From Planctomycetales bacterium (GTDB lineage Bacteria; Planctomycetota; Phycisphaerae; SM23-33): 47,458 nt of DNA. The notes under the pieces are model-generated. The model was not told the origin of the DNA, made no database searches, and saw nothing but the letters and a program-made list of their open reading frames with translations. The DNA lies in contig JAUVIQ010000002.1 in the NCBI GenBank assembly GCA_030592655.1, positions 1-47,458 on the forward strand, written 5' to 3'. Every line of letters starts with the position of its first letter. Within the stretch, counting starts at the first letter, position 1. This document shows positions 39,175 to 47,458 of this stretch, in pieces. Position numbers and translations under genes: made by a program.

Positions 39175-40044
39175 TTAGTCCCACCCTGCCCGTTTCCATT
39201 CGACCGATCCTTCCGTGCCCATCAGTGCGTACCAGTGATGGCCGGTCTCGCCACGATGCGGTACGGGGCAGTTAAACCCGCACGACAGCCTCATCAGCGT
39301 CCCCTTGGCCGTAAGCATCAACGCAACCTCTATGTCCGGTTTCCCAGCCTCCGGGACGCGAGAATTCTCCGGCAGCGTGCCCATAGCGACGACCTCGACG
39401 ACACGATCATCGAGTATCTTCAGCAGCGGGCTCAGTTCGTGTGGCAGATACAGGATGGGATGCAGGCCGTTTCGCCACGTCGGACGGGCGTGCGGATTGG
39501 AGCGGGCCTCGTCCAGCGACAGGTATCGGCCGGTCTGATCGTCGTAAAAGAACCAATGCATACCGTAGTATCCGATGTACTGCCCTTCGGCGTGGACTAT
39601 CCTGCCCAGCGTTCCGTCCTCGACGATCCGCTTCCATGCATCCACGAAGCCCCAGTGACGTGCCTGCTCGCCGAGTTGGTAGATCAGTCCCGTCTTCTCA
39701 ACGGCAGCGACGAGCCGCCAAAGGTCTTCCATAGTAAAAGCGGCGACGACCTCCGTCATAACGTGGACACCGGCTTCGAGCGCCTCGACGGCCAGATCGA
39801 CCTGCGTGTCGGGATCGCTGCATATACCGACCGCATCAAGCGAGGCATCCTTCAGCATGGTAGAGAAATCATTAAAGGATGCCACGTCCGGGTCGTTGAC
39901 GTCCCGCATGGTTTTTTCTATCTGCTCGGTGAACCGGTCGCAGACGGCAACGAGTTTGTAGCCTTCCATTTGGCCGAAGTGTTTGGCCCAGCATTCCCGG
40001 CCCCGAGGACCCAAGCCGACCAGACCGACGCGAATTTCCTTCAT
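39175..40044 (-). CDS. Gfo/Idh/MocA-family oxidoreductase, cut by an in-frame UAA
   Basis: 289 aa, AAAGGA before the ATG at 40044. N-terminal NAD(P)-binding Rossmann domain: IRVGLVGLGPRGRECWAKHF. VCDRFTEQI and GICSDPDTQVDLAVEALEAG, then HVMTEVVAAFT (EKP-motif region), are family-typical. The C-terminal domain is interrupted: EWKRAGWD is followed by TAA at 39177-39175, and the reading frame continues with CKMWTT in 38836-39168. No other lesion was seen. Likely dehydrogenase of a sugar or sugar acid. Either a point-mutated pseudogene, a sequencing error, or a UAA read through by the UUA tRNA at 18966-19048. Confidence 0.88.
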   Translation of the reverse strand: MKEIRVGLVGLGPRGRECWAKHFGQMEGYKLVAVCDRFTEQIEKTMRDVNDPDVASFNDFSTMLKDASLDAVGICSDPDTQVDLAVEALEAGVHVMTEVVAAFTMEDLWRLVAAVEKTGLIYQLGEQARHWGFVDAWKRIVEDGTLGRIVHAEGQYIGYYGMHWFFYDDQTGRYLSLDEARSNPHARPTWRNGLHPILYLPHELSPLLKILDDRVVEVVAMGTLPENSRVPEAGKPDIEVALMLTAKGTLMRLSCGFNCPVPHRGETGHHWYALMGTEGSVEWKRAGWD

Positions 40045-40211
40045 AACGAGATTCCTTTCGATTCAGCATGTCCTGATACGTCGGCATCTTACTTACCCGT
40101 CCAGCCGTTCCAAAAGCAAAAAAAGGAAAAAAAGAAAAAAGGACATCATAGTGGCAAGCGTCGCAAATAGTATTACAATGGTCCGAGTTTGATTCTGAAA
40201 GGATCCCGATT

Positions 40212-41453
40212 GTGGCGGAAGAATTTTTTACTCGCGAGTTCGATAACGGACTGACTCTGGTAGCCCAACCGATGGCGCAGGTTTCTTCATCGGCGATAAC
40301 AATCGCCCTGCCGGCGGGAGCGTCCCGCGATCCGGCTGACTCTGCAGGCTCGGCATCGACGGCGTCGCTCTGGCTTCTGCGGGGAGCGGGCGACCGCGAT
40401 ACGCGACAAATCAACGACGTGCTGGACTCGCTCGGATGCCAACACCACGAGGCCGCCCAGAGTGAGCATCTGCTCGTCTCGGCTGCTCAACTGGGAAGGA
40501 ACCTTCCTAAGGTCCTGGAAGTCTATGCCGACATTCTCGGCAGACCTCGCCTGACCGATGAGACCTTCATCCCCTGCCGAGACCTCGTCGCGCAAATACT
40601 CGACGGTCTGGAAGATGAACCGATGCGCAACTGCCACGTGCTGATGCGTGAGAAGTTTTATCCGTCGCCGCTGGGCAGGAACCCGCTCGGAACGAAAGAA
40701 TCCCTGTCCGGTCTGAAACCCGAATCGCTGCGGAAACATCTGAAAAACCACCTGACGCCGAACGGAACGATTATGGCGGTGGCTGGGAATTTCGACTGGA
40801 AAGAACTTTCAGAAACAGTTGAAAAACACTTCGGCGACTGGAACGGTCCGACACCGGACGAAGTATCGACCAGTCCGGCCGAACAGGGCGCCACGCATAT
40901 AACCAAGGACACCGCCCAGGTCCAGATAACGCTGGCGTACCCGGCTGCGACTATTAACGACGAACTCAACTACGCCGCGAGGATAACGCAGATGATCCTT
41001 TGTGGTGGAATGGGCGCTCGTCTGTTCACCGAGGTTCGCGAAAAGCGAGCGTTGGTCTATGCGGTAGTGGCGCGGTACCACAGTCTCAAGGATTTTGCCG
41101 GTTTGTTTGTCTATGCCGGAACGACGCCGCAACGGGCACAGGAGACGCTGGACGTTACCGTCGGCGAGTTGCGCCGCCTGGCCGAAGGCGTGGGCGAAGA
41201 TGAACTTGCCCGCGCACGGACGCAACTCAAAAGCGCCTTGATCATGCAGGGCGAATCGACATCCGCCCGCGCAGACGCGCTGGCGGGAGATTTCTTTCAC
41301 CTGGGTCGGCTGCGGGGTCTGGATGAGATTTCCGCAGCGATTGACGCCGTAACCGTACAAGACGTAATGGAATACGTCCACGCGTTCCCAGCCGAGAACC
41401 TGACAACACTGACCATCGGACCTGATAAACTCCAGGCTCCGAATCCGACATAA
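40212..41453 (+). CDS. M16-family peptidase subunit, non-catalytic (no HxxEH)
   Basis: 413 aa from a GTG at 40212. It follows the M16 fold throughout, but the zinc motif position (after GASRDPADSAG) reads SASTASLWLLRGAG instead of HFLEHM. The substrate-binding R/Y motif is kept: GGMGARLFTEVREKRALVYAV. This is the pattern of the regulatory partner in heterodimeric M16B peptidases. The catalytic partner follows 18 bp downstream. No signal peptide, so cytoplasmic. Confidence 0.9.
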   Translation: MAEEFFTREFDNGLTLVAQPMAQVSSSAITIALPAGASRDPADSAGSASTASLWLLRGAGDRDTRQINDVLDSLGCQHHEAAQSEHLLVSAAQLGRNLPKVLEVYADILGRPRLTDETFIPCRDLVAQILDGLEDEPMRNCHVLMREKFYPSPLGRNPLGTKESLSGLKPESLRKHLKNHLTPNGTIMAVAGNFDWKELSETVEKHFGDWNGPTPDEVSTSPAEQGATHITKDTAQVQITLAYPAATINDELNYAARITQMILCGGMGARLFTEVREKRALVYAVVARYHSLKDFAGLFVYAGTTPQRAQETLDVTVGELRRLAEGVGEDELARARTQLKSALIMQGESTSARADALAGDFFHLGRLRGLDEISAAIDAVTVQDVMEYVHAFPAENLTTLTIGPDKLQAPNPT

Positions 41454-41471
41454 CACACACCGGAGATTCAT

Positions 41472-42690
<1,219 letters not shown>

Positions 42691-42698
<8 letters not shown>

Positions 42699-44049
42699 TC
42701 TCCTTTCCGACAAGCGCATAACCGTAATGGGTCTGGGCCGATTCGGGGGCGGGCTTGGCGTAACGCGATGGCTCGTCGAACAAGGCGCGTGCGTAACGGT
42801 TTCCGACCAAGCCGGGGCTGATGAACTCGCCGAACCGCTTGCCGCTCTGGATGGCCTGGACGTAACGCTGCACCTCGGCGGACACGAGGAATCGGACTTC
42901 GTCGAGGCCGACCTGGTCGTCGTCAATCCCGCCGTCCCGTTCGATTCGCCGCATATCCAAGCCGCCCGCGAAGCGAACGTCGAACTGACGACCGAGATAA
43001 ACCTGTTCCTCGCCCGCTGCGCCGCGCCGGTCGTCGGGATTACAGGCTCGGTCGGAAAATCGACCACCACCGCAATGACCGGCGCGATACTTTCAGCCTG
43101 CAAGCCCACCCACGTCGGCGGAAACATCGGGCGAAGCCTGCTGGAGAGTCTGCCGGACATCAAACCGAACCACGTCGTCGTTCTGGAACTGTCCAGTTTC
43201 CAATTGTCGTACCTGCCTCTGCTCGCGCAAAGCCCGCATGTAGCATTAGTTACCAACCTCTATCCGAACCACCTCGACCGTCACGGCAGCATGGCCGAGT
43301 ACGCCGACGCCAAGAAAAATATCTTCCGCTTCCAATGCCCGGACGACGTGCTGATCGTCAACCGCAACGATTCGGAAGTGGCGTCCTGGACCGACCAGGC
43401 CCCCGGCAGGACAGACACATTCAGCGCCGTCGATGAGCCGTTTGACCTGAATGTTCCGGGATTACACAACCAGGCCAACGCACAGGCAGCGTGGTCAGTC
43501 GCCAGACAATTCGACGTGCCCCGCACCGTTGCCGCTGAGGCTTTGTCCGGTTTTGTCGGTCTGCCACACAGGCTCCAACTGGTAGCCCATCGCGACGGCG
43601 TGCGGTACTTCAACGACTCCAAATGCACCACACCGGCAGGAGCCGTCGTCGCACTTGAAGCCTTCCCCGCTCGCAACGTTGTCATCATCGTTGGCGGATA
43701 TGACAAAAAGGTCGATTTCGGCGAGTTGTGTGCAGCCTTGGCCGATCGCGCCAAAGCCGTTGTTACCACCGGTCAGACTGGAGAAGCAATCGCCGATGGT
43801 GTCGAATCCGCACGGGGCGATGCCGGTGTACTGTCTGTCATTCGCGAGCCGGAGTTCGCTGCCGCCGTCGTTGCAGCCCGCGACCTTGCTGAATCCGGCG
43901 ACGTGGTGCTTCTCTCGCCCGCCTGCGCCAGTTTCGACCAATTCCAAAACTACGAACAACGCGGTAAGACGTTCATGCGAATGATCAATAGTCAAGTAAG
44001 GTTTCCCCCCGAATTCCCGGTAGGGACACAAGAGACAACACCGTTATAG
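42691..44049 (+). CDS. murD: UDP-N-acetylmuramoylalanine-D-glutamate ligase
   Basis: 452 aa. N-terminal GLGRFGGGLGVTRWLVEQGA Rossmann-like domain, ATP P-loop GITGSVGKSTTTAMTG, ELSSFQLSYL, NHLDRHGSMAEYADAK (Mur-ligase motif), and YFNDSKCTTPAGAV in the C-terminal domain. It adds D-Glu to UDP-MurNAc-L-Ala in cytoplasmic peptidoglycan synthesis; planctomycetes do make peptidoglycan. No other mur or fts gene is nearby, which is unusual for a gene normally in the dcw cluster. Translationally coupled to the M16 pair (start within the preceding gene's last codons). Confidence 0.94.
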
Positions 44050-44543
44050 ATTTGCATTATGGCTGAATCATCAATACCAAAGAACCATCTCATCCACGAA
44101 CCGCATATCGACACCCTCTGTCCGCCATGCACACATACAACACACTTGGAGCATATGTTCAACTCATCAAGAACAACATTCACCACCCCATGATCAATCT
44201 CCACTTGCTCATAGGGAATATTTTTCTTCCTTACCGCTACAAAAGCCATGCGAATATCCGTAAGAACGACATGAGGCGATCCGGTACCAACAAACACTCG
44301 AAATTGTATTGGCACAAACATCCAAATCGCCATAGCGATCAGAAAGACACCAACAACCCAGAATGGCACTACAATACGCGAATCACCCATAGCCAAGCCA
44401 AGTGATACAGTGATAAGCAAGAGAAGAGATATACCAGGCACGCCGAAAGCTATTCGACTAAGCCAACTTATATTCTTCGTATAGACAAGTTCTTTTTCTT
44501 TTTCAGCCACGTGTCGGCTATGGGGTATTAGCGAATCCTTCAT
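43992..44543 (-). CDS. Two-helix membrane protein of unknown function
   Basis: 183 aa from the ATG at 44543, which has GAGGC at better spacing than the ATG two codons earlier. Two adjacent transmembrane helices (IAFGVPGISLLLLITVSLGL and FWVVGVFLIAMAIWMFVPI) are followed by a beta-rich domain (VFVGTGSPHVVL through VCVHGGQRVSICG), a plan like bacterial PH-domain membrane proteins. Base use is more AT-rich than its neighbours, and its 3' end overlaps the murD 3' end by 58 bp on the opposite strand, hinting at recent acquisition. Confidence 0.65.
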   Translation of the reverse strand: MKDSLIPHSRHVAEKEKELVYTKNISWLSRIAFGVPGISLLLLITVSLGLAMGDSRIVVPFWVVGVFLIAMAIWMFVPIQFRVFVGTGSPHVVLTDIRMAFVAVRKKNIPYEQVEIDHGVVNVVLDELNICSKCVVCVHGGQRVSICGSWMRWFFGIDDSAIMQIYNGVVSCVPTGNSGGNLT

Positions 44544-44601
44544 GTTCATGCCTCGTACACAATTGAATTCCGGAATTCCGGATAGCGCCGGCCTCTTCAC
44601 T

Positions 44602-44668
44602 GACTTGAGGTACCAAATTGGCGCCTCAAGTCGTTACTCACTTGATGTTCCAAAATGGAATATCAAGT
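44602..44668 (-). terminator. Tandem hairpins downstream of purB
   Basis: GACTTGAGG/CCTCAAGTC (44602-44632) and ACTTGAT...ATCAAGT with inner TTCC/GGAA (44640-44668). They lie just beyond the purB stop codon. No clear T-tract, so termination is probable but not proven. Confidence 0.5.
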
Positions 44669-44679
44669 TTTCGATATCA

Positions 44680-46110
44680 TCAGACCTCCAGTTCCGCATC
44701 GGCGTTTAGTTTGTGCGCGTAGTGGCGGCGGACCGGTTCGATGTGGGCGGCGATGAATTCGTCCACCTGTTGCGGTGCGCGCCCAATGAAACCAGTCGGG
44801 TCAAGTAGCGAATTGATGTCCACGTCCGCGAAGGCGGCGTCGGCCTTGAGGCGGGAAATCAGATCGTTAGGCTGGCCGTGGACCTTCACCTGCTCGCCGG
44901 CGGCAATGGAGTGTTGACGTATCTTCTCGTGCAGGTCCTGCCTGTCGCCGCCGGACTTGACGGCTTCCATCAGGATGCGCTCGGTAGCCATAAACGGCAA
45001 TTCGTTTGCAACGTGCGAAGCAATAGACTCATCGTACACCACCAGTCCGCGCGCGACGTTCAGGACAATCCGCAATATACCGTCAGCGGCCAGGAAGGCT
45101 TCGGGAATCGCCAGCCTCTTATTGGCAGAATCGTCCAACGACCGCTCAAGCCACTGTTCAGCGGCGGTATGCAGCGGCGAAACCGACACGTCCATCAGGA
45201 ACCGCGCCAAAGCCGTCGCCCGCTCGCAGCGCATCGGGTTACGCTTGTAAGGCATTGCGCTGGAGCCGACCTGCTTCGCCCCGAAAGGCTCATCGACTTC
45301 CTTCATCCCGCTCATCAGGCGAATATCGTTGCAGAACTTGTGCACCGACGCGCCGATGCCGGCAAGGGTCGCTGCGATCCGGGCATCGACCTTCCGGCTA
45401 TAGGTCTGACCCGTAACCGGACAAATCCGCTCGAAGCCCATCTTTTCCGCCACCGCCTTTTCCAGCGACTGGACCTTCGCATGGTCGCCGTCGAACAGCG
45501 CCAGGAAACTGTCCTGCGTGCCGGTAGTGCCCTTGACCGACCGGAACGCCAGCGAGTCGAGCCGGTGCTGAAGTTCGCCCAGGTCCGTTACGAAGTCGTA
45601 GCACCACACAGCCGATCGCTTCCCGACGGTCGTCAGTTGTGCCGGCTGATAATGCGTAAATCCCAGGCAGGGCAGAGATCGGTATCGCTTCGCCAGCGAG
45701 CCGAGCGCGTCGATAACGCCGGCCAGTGAACCGGCGAGAATATCCATCGCCTCGCGCATCAGTATCAGGTCGGTGTTATCGACGACGAACTGGCTGGTAG
45801 CGCCGAGGTGGATTATCGGCCTGGCCGAGGGCGCAGCGTCACCGAAGGTGTGGATGTGGGCCATTACGTCGTGGCGGAACTTTTTCTCGTATTTGGCCGC
45901 TGCGGCGAAGTCAATGTCGTCGAGATGGTCGGACATATTCTTCAGTTGTTCGTCGGTGATGTTCAGACCCAGTTTCTGCTGGACTTGCCCCAGCGCCAGC
46001 CAAAGTCGCCGCCAGGTCGAGAACTTGCGTTGCGCGCCGAACAGTTCCCGCATTTCCAATCCCGCGTACCGCCCAGCCAACGGACTTTCGTATTCGATGT
46101 GGTCGTTCAT
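44680..46110 (-). CDS. purB: Adenylosuccinate lyase
   Basis: 476 aa. Fumarase/aspartase superfamily signature GSSAMPYKRNPMRCERA with the catalytic-loop Ser; HDVMAHIHTFGD and HLGATSQFVVDNTD provide the other active-site segments. Length and N-terminus (SPLAGRYAGLEMRELF) fit the eukaryote-like PurB branch. It removes fumarate from SAICAR and adenylosuccinate in purine synthesis. Monocistronic here, with hairpins after its stop. Confidence 0.95.
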   Translation of the reverse strand: MNDHIEYESPLAGRYAGLEMRELFGAQRKFSTWRRLWLALGQVQQKLGLNITDEQLKNMSDHLDDIDFAAAAKYEKKFRHDVMAHIHTFGDAAPSARPIIHLGATSQFVVDNTDLILMREAMDILAGSLAGVIDALGSLAKRYRSLPCLGFTHYQPAQLTTVGKRSAVWCYDFVTDLGELQHRLDSLAFRSVKGTTGTQDSFLALFDGDHAKVQSLEKAVAEKMGFERICPVTGQTYSRKVDARIAATLAGIGASVHKFCNDIRLMSGMKEVDEPFGAKQVGSSAMPYKRNPMRCERATALARFLMDVSVSPLHTAAEQWLERSLDDSANKRLAIPEAFLAADGILRIVLNVARGLVVYDESIASHVANELPFMATERILMEAVKSGGDRQDLHEKIRQHSIAAGEQVKVHGQPNDLISRLKADAAFADVDINSLLDPTGFIGRAPQQVDEFIAAHIEPVRRHYAHKLNADAELEV

Positions 46111-46201
46111 AGCGATGATAGTTTAACTCTCATGGACCTCTTTGTCATCCGTATAATACATATCTGTCCCCCTGTTTTTCTGATTTTTATCGGAAAATGG
46201 G

Positions 46202-46230
46202 TTGACAAAAAGCCCATTTGCCCTTATGAT
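46202..46230 (+). promoter_or_regulatory. Promoter of the PEP-CTERM cyclophilin gene
   Basis: TTGACA (46202-46207), 17-bp spacer, TATGAT (46225-46230). A 150-nt leader follows with hairpin AGAATGG/CCATTCT (about 46340-46365) and two SD-like blocks (AGGAGG near 46280 and 46373). It does not resemble the duplicated leader at 30.5 and 33.9 kb. Confidence 0.75.
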
Positions 46231-46386
46231 GTTTTTTTGCGATTGGTGCTCAATTGCTGTTGCTTGGGTTGTGCATTTGCTCGAAAGGAGGAGGCTCTGC
46301 TCGTTTCGGTCGTCCTGGAACGTTAGACCTCTTTTTCAGCGGAAGAATGGTCGATTTCCATTCTGCTTTTTCAGGAGGATTTGCTC

Positions 46387-47127
46387 ATGGCTCGTTTTTT
46401 TGGTTTCAGGTTAGCGGCTCTAGGTCTTTTTCTGTGCATCACGCTGATTTTCAGTTTGTCGACGGCAAGTGCGGACACAATTGCGCACTTTGACACGTCC
46501 CTCGGTTCGTTCGACGTCCAATTGTACGACACCGCCACCCCGGTTACAGTTCAGAACTTTCTGAATTACGTTACCAGCGGAAGGTACCAGGACTTATTCG
46601 TGCACCGGTCAATACCGAATTTTATCATACAAAGCGGCGGTTTCACATATGACCAACCGTATGTCGAAGCCGTGCCTCCCTTCGATCCGATCGTCAACGA
46701 GTTTGACCCATCAAGGTCAAACGTTCGCGGGACTATCGCAATGGCCAAAGTTGGTCCTCAATATGATGGTCAAGGCGACCTTATCCCCGGTACCGGTCCG
46801 GATTCTGCTACGAGTCAGTGGTTTTTCAACCTTGGCGACAACTCATCCAATCTGGACAACCAGAATGGCGGGTTCACTGTATTCGGAGAGGTTCTCGGCG
46901 ACGGCATGGATGTGGTAGATGCGATTGCCGCGGTGGATATTTTTCGTTTTGCCAGTCCTTTCGACGATCTGCCCCTGCGGAACTACACCCAGGACGACTA
47001 TGATAATCTTGTTCCGATAACAGACGATAATGTCGTACTCGTTAATATATCCGTTCCCGAACCGACTACGTTGGGACTGTTGGCTGTTTGCGGTTTGGCA
47101 ATGGTAAGGCGGAGGCGTAAGAAATAA
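46387..47127 (+). CDS. Secreted cyclophilin-type peptidyl-prolyl isomerase with PEP-CTERM tail
   Basis: 246 aa from the ATG at 46387 (CAGGAGG 8 bases upstream). Signal peptide AALGLFLCITLIFSLSTASA. Cyclophilin domain about 30-200: FDTSLGSFDVQLYDTATPVT, VQNFLNYVTSGRYQDLFVHR, FIIQSGGF, GTIAMAKVG, and SQWFFNLGDN; the catalytic Arg (HRSIPNFIIQSGG) is present. The C-terminus VPEPTTLGLLAVCGLAMV plus RRRRKK is a PEP-CTERM signal. It would speed proline isomerisation in exported proteins while being handled by the exosortase. Single-gene transcript with promoter and terminator. Confidence 0.93.
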   Translation: MARFFGFRLAALGLFLCITLIFSLSTASADTIAHFDTSLGSFDVQLYDTATPVTVQNFLNYVTSGRYQDLFVHRSIPNFIIQSGGFTYDQPYVEAVPPFDPIVNEFDPSRSNVRGTIAMAKVGPQYDGQGDLIPGTGPDSATSQWFFNLGDNSSNLDNQNGGFTVFGEVLGDGMDVVDAIAAVDIFRFASPFDDLPLRNYTQDDYDNLVPITDDNVVLVNISVPEPTTLGLLAVCGLAMVRRRRKK

Positions 47128-47164
47128 CCCTTTGGGGAAATCGCACTGGTCCGCAAGAAAACTC

Positions 47165-47196
47165 AAAAGGTCGCCGCAGAACGCGGCGGCCTTTTT
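47165..47196 (+). terminator. Rho-independent terminator after the cyclophilin gene
   Basis: AAAAGGTCGCCGC with GCGGCGGCCTTTTT (one wobble pair), loop of 5 bases, T-tract following. Confidence 0.92.
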
Positions 47197-47458
47197 ATTT
47201 ATTCCGACGGGGGTGAAATGGTCCATCGGACAATCTGTTCCGGACTGTGATTTTTGCCCTTCATTTGAGACTTTCCTTTCCATCATGTTTTACGCCTTTT
47301 TCTTCAGAAAATCTCTCATTTCAACTGGTACAGTTTTTGGGGGGCAGGCCACGTATTAACAAGCGCGTTCGCGTTTGCGCGCGCAAACGCGAACGTAAAA
47401 ATCAGGGGGGACAAAAAAAGCAAAAAAATAATTTCGTTGGCCCCCAAGGACTTACGTC
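47197..47458. other. Terminal gene-free region
   Basis: With 47128-47164 this makes a 331-bp stretch without a credible gene. It contains the 30-bp palindrome at 47366-47395 and G- and A-runs near the edge; no coding signal seen on either strand. Confidence 0.6.
47366..47395. repeat. 30-bp perfect palindrome without loop
   Basis: CGTTCGCGTTTGCGC followed directly by its reverse complement. Very CG-rich and separate from the cyclophilin terminator. It may be a protein-binding site or cruciform-forming element. Confidence 0.85.

Noticed and set aside
38854..40170. Plus-strand open frame (438 aa) opposite the oxidoreductase
   Set aside because: The minus strand has clear Gfo/Idh/MocA motifs; the plus-strand product has no recognisable content or ribosome site.

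Overview
The window most likely comes from a planctomycete, probably Phycisphaerae-like. The grounds are an exosortase and EpsI-type operon next to several PEP-CTERM proteins with nearly identical C-terminal sorting tails, a pseudopilin of the planctomycete type, and a tyrosine-autokinase/Wza polysaccharide export set. Gene order looks chromosomal, with accessory insertions in the left third. All calls come from reading the sequence and from family knowledge held in memory. No database search was run.

Layout. 1-2.9 kb: an HtrA-type protease and a degenerate trypsin-fold relative, both on the minus strand. 3.0-5.5 kb: a Fic protein and a three-gene overlapping operon (DUF6941-like protein, antitoxin-like protein, PemK/MazF-type toxin). 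5.6-9.9 kb: a phage-like but capsid-less cassette holding a terminase large subunit, an ABC-ATPase/GNAT protein (frameshifted and carrying a 115-bp palindrome), a sigma4/HTH-like protein and a divergent XRE-S24 repressor. 9.9-14 kb: an FAD oxidoreductase, NikR, two paralogous single-pass membrane proteins and a DJ-1/PfpI lipoprotein. 14-18 kb: a restriction-modification island (GHKL ATPase-nuclease, C5-cytosine methyltransferase, Vsr) flanked by two diverged copies of the DJ-1 gene's 3' end. 18-19.7 kb: a pseudopilin, tRNA-Thr(UGU), a tRNA-Tyr scaffold whose anticodon reads UUA, and a dead four-helix-bundle gene. 19.7-30 kb: a minus-strand exopolysaccharide/exosortase operon (Wza-like, exosortase, EpsI-like, giant TPR protein, Wzc-like kinase). 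30-35.2 kb: a divergent plus-strand PEP-CTERM gene cluster containing two copies of a promoter plus a roughly 350-nt non-coding leader. 35.4-47 kb: folC, a deacetylase-like protein, a Gfo/Idh/MocA oxidoreductase cut by an in-frame UAA, an M16 peptidase pair, murD, a small membrane protein, purB and a PEP-CTERM cyclophilin.

How the parts work together. The 19.7-35 kb block is one functional unit. The minus-strand operon would make and export polysaccharide and process PEP-CTERM proteins, and the divergent genes encode the secreted PEP-CTERM cargo. The repeated leader is the best candidate for an undescribed cis-regulatory RNA: promoter and hairpins are kept in both copies, substitutions in one stem preserve pairing, and reading frames are not conserved. 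The second standout is the tRNA-Tyr-like gene with a UUA (ochre-reading) anticodon, in the same window as an oxidoreductase interrupted only by UAA. A third pattern is 7-8-bp tandem arrays of differing sequence that repeatedly touch stop codons.
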